From the NCBI GenBank assembly GCA_039908105.1, contig JAMOBI010000008.1, forward strand, positions 1 through 58,727: a stretch of 58,727 nt of DNA, written 5' to 3'. The stretch is from Magnetaquiglobus sp039908105. GTDB lineage: Bacteria; Pseudomonadota; Magnetococcia; Magnetococcales; Magnetaquicoccaceae. The notes below the pieces were generated by a model. It was not told the origin of the DNA and did no database searches. It was given only the letters and a program-made list of their open reading frames with translations. Within the stretch, counting starts at the first letter, position 1; every line of letters begins with the position of its first letter. Below, piece after piece: positions 26,179 to 34,173 of this stretch. Position numbers and translations under genes: made by a program.

Positions 26179-27618
26179 TTACAAGAACATCTTGATGGTC
26201 GAACCACTCCAGGTCAACAGCCCGCCCGGGAAGAGTCCCCAAAAGAGCATGATCACACCCGTCAGTGTCAGAACCGCCATCTCCTGGAAGTTGATGGAGA
26301 CGGTAAAGGCCCCTTCGGCGGGTTGATCGAAGTACATGAACTTGACGATGCGCAGATAATAGAAGGCACCGATCGCCGAGAAGAGCACGCCGGCCACCGC
26401 CAACAGGATCATGCCGGACTGCACCGCTGCCATGAAGACATAGAGCTTGCCCATGAAGCCGGCCAGAGGCGGAATCCCGGCCATGGAGAACATGAACAGC
26501 GACATCAACAAAGCCAGCATGGGACGCTTGTGGGCCAACCCCTTGTAATCAGCGGTCTCATCGCCGATCCCCTCACGATTGAGCAGCAGCACCACGGCAA
26601 AAGCGCCGACGCTGGTGAAGATGTAGATGGCCAGATAGGCGATGACGCTCTGATAGCCCAATCCCGAATGGGTGGTCATGCCGAGCAGGATGAAGCCCAC
26701 ATGGCCGATCGAGGAGTAGGCGAGCATGCGCTTGATATTGGTCTGCCCGATGGCGGCAATCGCACCCACGGCGAGCGAGAGCAGCGCCAAGAGCTGCAAC
26801 AGCGGGTTCCAGTGGCTTTGCAGCGAAGGGAAGGCGCTCAACAGCACGCGGAAGATACCGGCGAAGGCGGCGATTTTCGGCAGCACGGCCATGAAGGCGG
26901 TCACCGAAGTGGGTGCCCCCTCGTAGACATCCGGGGCCCACATGTGGAACGGTGCAGCCGCGATCTTGAAGCTCATGCCGGCCAGCACCAGCACCACGCC
27001 CATGATGGTCGCAGTGGTGATGTGCCCGTGCTGCATGGCATGCCCGACACCGGTGAACAGGGTGGTACCGGTGGTGCCGTAGATCAACGTGATGCCGTAG
27101 AGCAGAAATCCGGAGGCCATGGAGCCGAGCACAAAGTATTTCAGACCCGCCTCGTTGGAGCGGGTGTCGTCACGCTTCCAGGCCGCCAGCACGTAGATGG
27201 AGAGCGACATCAACTCGATCCCCAGATAGAGCATGATGAAGTCACCCGCCGAGGCCATCAGCATGCCGCCCAAGAGCGCCATCAGCGTCAGCACCTGGTA
27301 CTCCCCGCCATCATAGCGATTCTGGCGCATGAAACCGGAAGACATGAAGAGCACCAGGCCAGTGGCCACGTACATCAGCAGTTTCATCGACCGGGCGAAG
27401 AGGTCGTTGATGAAGTAGCCGCCAAAGGTCGTGCCATTGCCCGCGTTCAACGTGATGGCCGCAGCCATGATCACGCCGGCGATGCTCATCGCCATCAGCC
27501 TGCTGCCTCGCTCTTCGTCCTCTTTGGCGCTTTTCAACAGCACCACCAGGCTCAAGATCGTGATCAGGATCTCCGGCAGCATCGTCCCGAGGTTGATATC
27601 CGGCATTTGGACTGACAT
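26179..27618 (-). CDS. nuoN: NADH-quinone oxidoreductase subunit N
   Basis: Antiporter-like membrane subunit of complex I, 479 residues and about 14 helices, one of the proton-pumping channels. Signatures include YLGIELMSLSIYVL, the key-lysine helix FKIAAAPFHMWAPDVYEG, IAAIGQTNIKRMLAYSSIGH and GIPPLAGFMGK. The start could also be the ATG at 27606, and AGGAA abuts the ATG at 27618. It is the last nuo gene. Repeat R11 separates it from nuoM, so it may need its own promoter or read-through. Confidence 0.95.
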   Translation of the reverse strand: MSVQMPDINLGTMLPEILITILSLVVLLKSAKEDEERGSRLMAMSIAGVIMAAAITLNAGNGTTFGGYFINDLFARSMKLLMYVATGLVLFMSSGFMRQNRYDGGEYQVLTLMALLGGMLMASAGDFIMLYLGIELMSLSIYVLAAWKRDDTRSNEAGLKYFVLGSMASGFLLYGITLIYGTTGTTLFTGVGHAMQHGHITTATIMGVVLVLAGMSFKIAAAPFHMWAPDVYEGAPTSVTAFMAVLPKIAAFAGIFRVLLSAFPSLQSHWNPLLQLLALLSLAVGAIAAIGQTNIKRMLAYSSIGHVGFILLGMTTHSGLGYQSVIAYLAIYIFTSVGAFAVVLLLNREGIGDETADYKGLAHKRPMLALLMSLFMFSMAGIPPLAGFMGKLYVFMAAVQSGMILLAVAGVLFSAIGAFYYLRIVKFMYFDQPAEGAFTVSINFQEMAVLTLTGVIMLFWGLFPGGLLTWSGSTIKMFL

Positions 27619-27654
27619 TTCCTACAGGCTCCCGTATGGATGAAAGCGTGCGAC

Positions 27655-27865
27655 GTGATTCTAATCCGCGACCATCTTGAAGAAGCGTCATTTTCCTCAA
27701 GGCCGTGTGCAAGATGCGGGCTTCGTTTCTAAAAACCAAAAACTAAAGCTCGCGAAGGCGGCGCGCGGCGCATTTTTCGCAAAAAGCGCGCTAAAGGCCA
27801 AAGTCAAAAGCAAAACCCTGGGAGAGGAATCTCCCAGACCCTCTCTTTTTTTTCACCAGTAAAGC
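27655..27865 (-). repeat. Mosaic 3'-end repeat, copy R11 (inside the nuo cluster)
   Basis: Directly after nuoM in its sense: ACTGGTGA, A-tract, GAGAGGG, H2 (about 27822-27843), GACTTTGGCCTTTAGCGCGC, a shortened H3 and the linker GCGCCGCGCGCCGCC. H4 is degenerate (GCGAGCTTTAGTT against AACGAAGCCCGC). The tail shares AAGAAGCGTCA with R6. Confidence 0.87.
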
Positions 27866-27868
27866 TAT

Positions 27869-29350
27869 TCAGAACTGGGCCAACGCCACGGCACCGGTCT
27901 TGACCACTGCCGCCTGCGTCAACAGATGCTCCACCGACGCATGCAACAGATTCAAAAACGGCCCCGGATAAAAACCGATCCAGAAGACCAACACCAGCAA
28001 CGGCGCAAACAACGCCACCTCGCGCATGGAAAGATCCGACATGGCGCGCACCTCATCGTTGGCGATCGGTCCAAAAATCACCCGCTTGAACATCCAGAGC
28101 ATGTAAGCCGCACCAAGAACCAGTCCGGTCGCAGCCACCATGGCCACCGCCTTGTTGGCCATGAAGGCACCCAGCAGAATCAGGATCTCGCCCACGAAGC
28201 TGTTGGTGCCCGGCAAGCCGACCGAGGACATGGTGAAGATCATGAAGATCACCGCATACACCGGCATCACATGGGCCACACCACCGTAATGGGCGATCAG
28301 CCGGGTGTGCATCCGGTCATAGACCACGCCGACCAACAAAAACAGCGCGCCAGAGACCACGCCGTGGTTGATCATCTGCAAAATGCCGCCCTCAACCCCC
28401 TGCTGATTCAAAGCAAAAATCCCCAGGGTGACAAATCCCATATGCGAGACCGAAGAGTAGGCGACCAGCTTCTTCAAGTCCTTCTGCATCAAGGCCACCA
28501 GCGCGGTGTAGACCACCGCCACCAGCGACAGGCCGAAGATGAACGGGATGAAGAAACGCGAGGCATCCGGCAGGATCGGCAGCGAAAAACGCAGGAAACC
28601 ATACGCGCCCATCTTCAACAAGATACCGGCCAGGATGACCGATCCAGCAGTCGGGGCCTCCACATGGGCATCCGGCAGCCAGGTGTGCACCGGCCACATC
28701 GGCACCTTGACCGCGAACGACGCGAACAGACCCAAAAACAGCCACACCTGGAAGGAGAAGGAGAGCGGCAGTTTCATCAGCTCGGGGATCGAGAAGGTGT
28801 GACCGGCATAGCCCAGCGAGAGGATGGCGATCAGCATCAATACCGAGCCGGCCAGGGTGTAGAGGAAGAATTTCAAGGCCGCGTAGACCCGATTCGGTCC
28901 ACCCCAGACGCCGATGATCAAAAACATCGGGATCAGCATCGCCTCCCAGAGCACATAGAAGAGGATGAAGTCGAGCGCGCAGAAAACACCGACCACAAAG
29001 CTCTCCAACGCCAGAAAAGCCATCAGGTACTCACGCACGCGGGTCTTGATCGACTCCCACGAAGCGAGCAGGCAGATCGGGGTCAAAAAGGTGGTCAACA
29101 GCACGAACGGCAGACTGATCCCATCCACGCCCATGCGATAGGCGATGCCGTACTCGGGCAGCCAAGCCACCTCCTCCACCAACTGAAAGGCGGCAGTCTT
29201 GGTGTCGAATCCGGTCAGGATACCCAGGCTGATGATGAAGGTGACCAGCGAAACCGTCATGGCCAGATATTTGGCCACGGTGTCGCTGCGCACCCCCAGC
29301 AGAATCACCAGGGCTCCGACCAGCGGAAGGAATGTCACAAGGCTCAGCAT
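27869..29350 (-). CDS. nuoM: NADH-quinone oxidoreductase subunit M
   Basis: Antiporter-like proton-pumping subunit of complex I, 493 residues. It shows the conserved Glu helix FYVLWEAMLIPMFLIIG, the lysine helix KVPMWPVHTWLPDAHVEAPT, KDLKKLVAYSSVSHMGFV and GLPGTNSFVGE. It begins 22 nt after nuoL and is followed within four bases by repeat R11, which splits it from nuoN. Length and motifs are normal. Confidence 0.96.
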   Translation of the reverse strand: MLSLVTFLPLVGALVILLGVRSDTVAKYLAMTVSLVTFIISLGILTGFDTKTAAFQLVEEVAWLPEYGIAYRMGVDGISLPFVLLTTFLTPICLLASWESIKTRVREYLMAFLALESFVVGVFCALDFILFYVLWEAMLIPMFLIIGVWGGPNRVYAALKFFLYTLAGSVLMLIAILSLGYAGHTFSIPELMKLPLSFSFQVWLFLGLFASFAVKVPMWPVHTWLPDAHVEAPTAGSVILAGILLKMGAYGFLRFSLPILPDASRFFIPFIFGLSLVAVVYTALVALMQKDLKKLVAYSSVSHMGFVTLGIFALNQQGVEGGILQMINHGVVSGALFLLVGVVYDRMHTRLIAHYGGVAHVMPVYAVIFMIFTMSSVGLPGTNSFVGEILILLGAFMANKAVAMVAATGLVLGAAYMLWMFKRVIFGPIANDEVRAMSDLSMREVALFAPLLVLVFWIGFYPGPFLNLLHASVEHLLTQAAVVKTGAVALAQF

Positions 29351-29372
29351 GGTTGCTCTCTCCCGCCCCTAC

Positions 29373-31304
29373 TCAAGCGTAAACCGTGATCAGAACCAGG
29401 ATACCGATCACCATGGCAAAGGCATAGTGATAGACGTAACCGGTCTGCATCTGCTTCAATCCCTGGGCCAACCGCACCACCAGGCCCGCCGTGCCGTTGA
29501 CGCCATAGCCATCAATGATCTTGACATCGCCGGTCTGCCACAGCCCCTGGCCGATCTCCCGTGCGGTGCGCACGAAGAGCCGGTCATACAGACGGTCAAA
29601 GTACCAGGCATTGAGCAGGAACTGGTAGATACCCTGCAACACCTCGGCCATGATCTTCGGCAGTGTTGGCACCTTCATGTAGAGAATCCAGGCGAGGGTC
29701 AGACCAATCAGAAACATGCCGAACGGCGACCACTGCACCCAGGCGGCCACATGATGGGCATGGGCCAGGGCATCGTGCCCCTTGACAATCACAATCGACT
29801 CCTTGAACCAGCCGACATCGACCATCGACTTGCCCAGATAGCCGCAGACCAGCGAGCCGGCAGCCAGGATCAACAGCGGCAGACGCATCGACCAGGGGGC
29901 CTCATGGGCGTGATCAAAGGCGTGTTTGGCGTGATGATCCTTGGGCGCACCGCGATGAAAGGTCATGAAGACCAGCCGGAACGAATAAAAGGTGGTCAGA
30001 ATCGCGGCCAGCATCCCCATGATCCAGGCCAACGTACCGACAGTGGTATGAGCGGCATAGGCCGACTCTAAAATTGCATCCTTGGAGTAAAAACCCGCCA
30101 AAAACGGGAAGCCGGTCAACGCCAACGTACCAATCATCATCACCGAATAAGTGAACGGAATCTTCTTCATCAGCCCGCCCATGTGGCGCATGTCCTGCTC
30201 GTGATGCATGGCGTGGATCACCGCGCCCGCGCCCAGAAAGAGCAGCGCCTTGAAAAAGGCATGGGTGAAGAGGTGGAACATCGCGGCAGGATAGGCCGAA
30301 ACCCCGGCAGCAAAGAACATGTAGCCGAGCTGCGAGCAGGTGGAGTAGGCGATCACCCGCTTGATGTCGTTCTGCACCAGACCCACGGTGGCAGCGAACA
30401 GCGCGGTTGCGGCACCGACCAGGGTCACGACGTTCAGCGCGGTTTGCGACAGCTCGAAGAGCGGGGAAGCGCGGCAGACCAGGAACACACCTGCGGTCAC
30501 CATGGTGGCGGCGTGGATCAACGCCGAAACCGGGGTCGGACCCTCCATGGCGTCCGGCAACCAGGTGTGCAGCCCCAGCTGGGCCGACTTGCCCATGGCG
30601 CCGACAAAAAGCAAAAGGCAGATCAACGTCATGGTCGGCACCGCGCCCCAGAGCGGGAAGTCGACCGTGGCCGGATACTGCCCGGCTGCGGCCATGCGGA
30701 ACACCTCGGCATAATCCAGGGTGCCAAAGACCATGTAAAGCGCGAAGATCCCCAGCGCAAAGCCGAAGTCACCCACCCGGTTGACCAGAAACGCCTTGAT
30801 CGCCGCGTTGCAGGCCGACTCCTTGGTAAACCAGAAGCCGATCAGCAGATAGGAGGCCAGACCCACCCCTTCCCAGCCAAAGAAGAGTTGCAGGAAGTTG
30901 TCCCCGGTCACCAGCATCAGCATGGCGAAGGTGAACAGCGAGAGAAACGAGAAGAAGCGCGGCTGATCCGGATCCTCGGCCATGTAGCCCACCGAGTAGA
31001 TGTGCACCAGCGTCGATACGCCGTTGACCACCACCAGCATCACCACGGTCAGCCGGTCGATCAGCATGCCGAAGGAGACCTTGAAGCCGCCCGAAACGAT
31101 CCAGGAGAAGACCGGTTCGCGCACCGTCGGCGCATCCCCCACCGCGATGGCCACGAATGCCTGAATCGAGAGCGCCAGTGCCCCCAGCATGCAGACGATC
31201 GTCACCAGACGGCTCAACGCATTGCCCAGGAATCGCCGTCCGAAAAGTCCGGCGATCAGGGAACCCGCGAGGGGCAGTAGGATAATCAGAAGGTTCTTGC
31301 TCAT
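29373..31304 (-). CDS. nuoL: NADH-quinone oxidoreductase subunit L
   Basis: Distal antiporter-like subunit of complex I, 643 residues, carrying the long lateral helix at its C-terminal end. Signatures: FFGWEGVGLASYLLIGFWF, the lysine helix KSAQLGLHTWLPDAMEGPTP, NDIKRVIAYSTCSQLGYM and FPFLAGFYSKD. The ATG at 31304 (MSKNLLI) is preferred over the frame-open 31328. It starts 39 nt after nuoK. A histidine-rich segment (KDHHAKHAFDHAHE) in the loop region near residue 490 is a mild peculiarity. Confidence 0.96.
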   Translation of the reverse strand: MSKNLLIILLPLAGSLIAGLFGRRFLGNALSRLVTIVCMLGALALSIQAFVAIAVGDAPTVREPVFSWIVSGGFKVSFGMLIDRLTVVMLVVVNGVSTLVHIYSVGYMAEDPDQPRFFSFLSLFTFAMLMLVTGDNFLQLFFGWEGVGLASYLLIGFWFTKESACNAAIKAFLVNRVGDFGFALGIFALYMVFGTLDYAEVFRMAAAGQYPATVDFPLWGAVPTMTLICLLLFVGAMGKSAQLGLHTWLPDAMEGPTPVSALIHAATMVTAGVFLVCRASPLFELSQTALNVVTLVGAATALFAATVGLVQNDIKRVIAYSTCSQLGYMFFAAGVSAYPAAMFHLFTHAFFKALLFLGAGAVIHAMHHEQDMRHMGGLMKKIPFTYSVMMIGTLALTGFPFLAGFYSKDAILESAYAAHTTVGTLAWIMGMLAAILTTFYSFRLVFMTFHRGAPKDHHAKHAFDHAHEAPWSMRLPLLILAAGSLVCGYLGKSMVDVGWFKESIVIVKGHDALAHAHHVAAWVQWSPFGMFLIGLTLAWILYMKVPTLPKIMAEVLQGIYQFLLNAWYFDRLYDRLFVRTAREIGQGLWQTGDVKIIDGYGVNGTAGLVVRLAQGLKQMQTGYVYHYAFAMVIGILVLITVYA

Positions 31305-31343
31305 CGTGGTCTCAAATCCCGCATGCAAGTGGGGGTATGCTCT

Positions 31344-31646
31344 TTAGCCCTTCAAACTGTCGATCTCTTCCACATCGATCGTGGCACGGTTCCGGAAAAA
31401 GGCGACCAGTATGGCCAGTCCGATGGCCGCCTCCGCAGCCGCCACGGTCAGCACAAAGAAGGTGAAGATCTGGCCCGACAGATCCCCCAGATAGTGGGAG
31501 AAGGCCACGAAATTGATGTTCACCGCCAGCAGGATCAGCTCGATGCTCATCAGGATGATGATCATGTTGCGCCGGTTCAAAAAGATCCCGACAATGCCGA
31601 TCGTGAACAGCATGGCGCTCAACAGCAGAAAGTGGTTCAGACTCAT
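31344..31646 (-). CDS. nuoK: NADH-quinone oxidoreductase subunit K
   Basis: Three-helix membrane subunit of complex I, 100 residues, related to MrpC. The conserved glutamates that line the proton path are visible in MSIELILLAVN and AAEAAIGLAI. Its ATG overlaps the nuoJ stop by four bases, so the two are translationally coupled, which is typical of nuo operons. Length is normal for the family. Confidence 0.96.
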   Translation of the reverse strand: MSLNHFLLLSAMLFTIGIVGIFLNRRNMIIILMSIELILLAVNINFVAFSHYLGDLSGQIFTFFVLTVAAAEAAIGLAILVAFFRNRATIDVEEIDSLKG

Positions 31647-32239
31647 GGTTGTTTGGCTCCCTGACCCGAGGCGACCTTGACCAACTCCACGGCATCCGCG
31701 CGCTTGCGGGCGATCTGCGAGGGGATGTTCTGCCGTTTCACATCCTTGCGCCGGCGGTGCGTCAACACCACGGCACCGATCAAGGCCACCAGCAGGATCA
31801 ACGAAGCGACCTCAAAGGGCAGCAGGAATTTGGTGAACAGCAGCTGACCGATCGCCAGGGTGTTCGACACGTTGGCCGTCTGATGCACCTGACCGTCCAC
31901 GTGAATCCCCGACAGGATGAACCCGAACTCCACTAAAATCAGCGCGCCGATGAACAGCCCCATCGGCAGATGCTCCATCGCCCCCTTGCGCAGCTCCTCG
32001 AAGTCGATGTTGAGCATCATCACCACGAAGAGGAAAAGCACCGCCACCGCGCCCATGTAGACGATCACCAGGATCGCGGCCAGGAATTCCGCTTCGAGCA
32101 GCACGAACAGACCGGCCACATTGAAGAAAGCCAGAATCAGGAACAGCACCGAGTGGACCTGGTTCCGGCTGGCGATCACGCCAATGGCCGCGCCCACGGT
32201 GATGGCCGAAAAAAGATAAAAGACGAGATCCGCTACCAT
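31643..32239 (-). CDS. nuoJ: NADH-quinone oxidoreductase subunit J
   Basis: Five-helix membrane subunit of complex I, 198 residues. The helices begin with LVFYLFSAITVGAAIGVI, then HSVLFLILAFFNVAGLFVLL, the helix with the pi-bulge region VYMGAVAVLFLFVVMML, and two more. A charged C-terminal tail of about 30 residues (HRRRKDVKRQ onward) faces the cytoplasm. It starts 18 nt after nuoI and overlaps nuoK by four bases. Confidence 0.95.
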   Translation of the reverse strand: MVADLVFYLFSAITVGAAIGVIASRNQVHSVLFLILAFFNVAGLFVLLEAEFLAAILVIVYMGAVAVLFLFVVMMLNIDFEELRKGAMEHLPMGLFIGALILVEFGFILSGIHVDGQVHQTANVSNTLAIGQLLFTKFLLPFEVASLILLVALIGAVVLTHRRRKDVKRQNIPSQIARKRADAVELVKVASGQGAKQP

Positions 32240-32257
32240 GATCTGATGCGCTCCTGA

Positions 32258-32752
32258 TTACCGGTACTTGGCGTCCGCGGCCAGATTGGCGTCGATTGCC
32301 GCCTTCCAGCGCTCACCGTTGGCCAACAGCCGCGCCTTGTCGTAATAGAGATCCTCGCGCGTGTAACCATGAAACTCGAAGTTCGGCCCCAGCACGATCG
32401 CATCCACCGGACAGGCCTCCTGACAGAAACCGCAGAAGATGCATTTGGTCTCATCGATGCTGTAGACCCGGGTGCGGCGCTGCTCGGCCGTGGTGGCCGG
32501 GTCGATCTCGATGTAGATCGCCTGGGCCGGACAGGTGGCCTCACAAAGCTTGCAGGCCACGCAGCGCTCCTGACCCTTCTCGTCGAGCCGCAGGGCGTGC
32601 TCGCCACGAAAACGCGGGGAGAGCGGGGTGCGCTCCTCGGGATACTGGATGGTGATGTGCGGCTTGAACATGTGCCGCAGCGTGACCGCCATGCCCGAGG
32701 CCAACTCCCGCAAGGCATAGGTGTCCGCCAACTCCTTGAAGTTCAAACCCAT
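32258..32752 (-). CDS. nuoI: NADH-quinone oxidoreductase subunit I
   Basis: Ferredoxin-like subunit of complex I, 164 residues, carrying clusters N6a and N6b. Both [4Fe-4S] motifs are complete: CVACKLCEATCP and CIFCGFCQEACP. The N-terminal amphipathic helices (LRELASGMAVTLRHMF) sit on the membrane arm. The ATG at 32752 (MGLNFKEL) has GGGAGGAG about 9 nt upstream, a strong ribosome-binding site that excludes the longer frame to 32770. It lies 25 nt after nuoH. Confidence 0.96.
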   Translation of the reverse strand: MGLNFKELADTYALRELASGMAVTLRHMFKPHITIQYPEERTPLSPRFRGEHALRLDEKGQERCVACKLCEATCPAQAIYIEIDPATTAEQRRTRVYSIDETKCIFCGFCQEACPVDAIVLGPNFEFHGYTREDLYYDKARLLANGERWKAAIDANLAADAKYR

Positions 32753-32777
32753 CTTAGCGTCTCCTCCCAATGCCTTC

Positions 32778-33821
32778 TCATGCCTTGCCGAACATCAGCA
32801 CACCCAACGCGGTGACGAAAATCCACAACAGCGAGATGGGCAGAAAGACCTTCCAACCCAGGCGCATCAGCTGGTCATAGCGATAACGCGGGAAGGTGGC
32901 CCGGATCCACAAAAATACGAACAGCAGAAACGAAGCCTTCATCACCAGCCAGACGATCCCCGGAACGAAATCCAATAGCGCGATCGGCGGCAGCCACCCC
33001 CCCAAAAAGAGGATCGACCCCATGAACGACACCAGAATCATGTTGGCATACTCGCCCATGAAGAACAAACCCGAACTCATGGCCGAATATTCGGTGATGA
33101 AACCGGCCACCAGCTCCGCCTCGGCCTCCGGAAGATCAAAGGGCGAACGATTCGTTTCAGCAACCACCGAGATAAAATAAATCACGAACATTGGCAGCAG
33201 CGGGATGACGAACCACATCCCCTTCTGGGCATTGACCACATCGGTGAGGTTGAGGCTGCCGGAGAGCAGCACCACCGGGATGAGCGTGAAGCCCATCGAC
33301 ACCTCATAAGAGACCATCTGCGCCGCAGACCGCAAACCACCCAGGAAACTGAAGCGGGTGTTCGAGCCCCAACCGGCCATGATGATGCCGTAGACACCCA
33401 TCGAGGAGACCGCCAGGATATAGAGAATGCCGATGTTGATATCCGAAAGCACCAGCCCCGGCGCAAAGGGAATCACCGCCCAGGCGATCAGCGCCGGTAC
33501 CAGCGTCAAGGCCGGAGCCAGGAAGAAGATCGTGCGATCCGCCTTCTCGGGCAGCAACAGCTCTTTGAAGAGCAGTTTGGCCGCGTCGGCCAGCGGCTGG
33601 AGAATCCCCCAGAAACCCACGCGATTGGGTCCATAGCGGACCTGCATGAAGCCGATGATCTTGCGTTCCGCCAGCGTGATGTAGGTGACCATGAAGAGCA
33701 CGGGCGCCAACAGAATCACGATCTTGATCACGGTCCAAACCACGATCCAGAGCATCGGCCCGAACAACCCCTCGCCGAAGCCATGAACGGTTCCCAAGAG
33801 TTCTTTCAGAATTTCAGGCAT
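32778..33821 (-). CDS. nuoH: NADH-quinone oxidoreductase subunit H
   Basis: Eight-helix membrane subunit of complex I that forms most of the quinone chamber, 347 residues. Diagnostic segments: YITLAERKIIGFMQVRYGPN, LQPLADAAKLLFKE, and TNRSPFDLPEAEAELVAGF with the glutamate row, then EYSAMSSGLFFMGEYANMI. It is first after repeat R12, which lies between it and nuoG. Bases 33822-33964 hold a leader with no clear promoter that I could define. Confidence 0.96.
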   Translation of the reverse strand: MPEILKELLGTVHGFGEGLFGPMLWIVVWTVIKIVILLAPVLFMVTYITLAERKIIGFMQVRYGPNRVGFWGILQPLADAAKLLFKELLLPEKADRTIFFLAPALTLVPALIAWAVIPFAPGLVLSDINIGILYILAVSSMGVYGIIMAGWGSNTRFSFLGGLRSAAQMVSYEVSMGFTLIPVVLLSGSLNLTDVVNAQKGMWFVIPLLPMFVIYFISVVAETNRSPFDLPEAEAELVAGFITEYSAMSSGLFFMGEYANMILVSFMGSILFLGGWLPPIALLDFVPGIVWLVMKASFLLFVFLWIRATFPRYRYDQLMRLGWKVFLPISLLWIFVTALGVLMFGKA

Positions 33822-33964
33822 GTCGTCCCCGGTCCACGCTTGACTCTCGCCACCATGCTTGATCCCCTATGCAAGAGATCTGGCATGAAATCCATGTAAA
33901 ACCAACCTTTCTGGATGCGTCGTTCATCACGGACGCATCGACTGGTGGCAATCTCTTCTCATAA

Positions 33965-34165
33965 GCAAGTCGCACCCGGATGGTTGCCAAAAACCGGCAA
34001 ACATCCGGGTGTAAAAGGCTGCGCGCTGGCGCGATTTTTTCGCTTTGCGAAAAATCGCTTATCGTGAAAAGCGCGCAAAAGGCAAATTCAAAATCAAAAC
34101 CTTGGGGACTCCGTCCCCAAACTCCTGCCGGGGGCCTTTGGTCCCCGGACCCCTGTAACAGTTTT
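33965..34165 (-). repeat. Mosaic repeat, divergent copy R12 (inside the nuo cluster)
   Basis: Directly after nuoG in its sense. Same architecture with mostly different bases: GGGGTCC, a GC hairpin (GGGG/CCCC type), TTGGGGAC-GGA-GTCCCCAA, TTTTGATTTTGAATTTGCC and GCGCGCTTTTC. An H3-like hairpin follows (GCGATTTTTCGC with GCGAAAAAATCGC). The H4-like stem CACCCGGATGTTTGCC pairs with GGCAACCATCCGGGTG, with one mismatch and loop GGTTTTT (33973-34011). Confidence 0.82.
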
Positions 34166-34173
34166 CAATCCAT

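Noticed and set aside
25510..27615. Long plus-strand frame of 701 codons (and similar ones at 34243-36633, 232-1722, 16213-18162, 27926-29389)
   Set aside because: They lie opposite well-identified genes, are rich in His, Gln, Arg and Gly as antisense frames of GC-rich genes are, and show no family motif.
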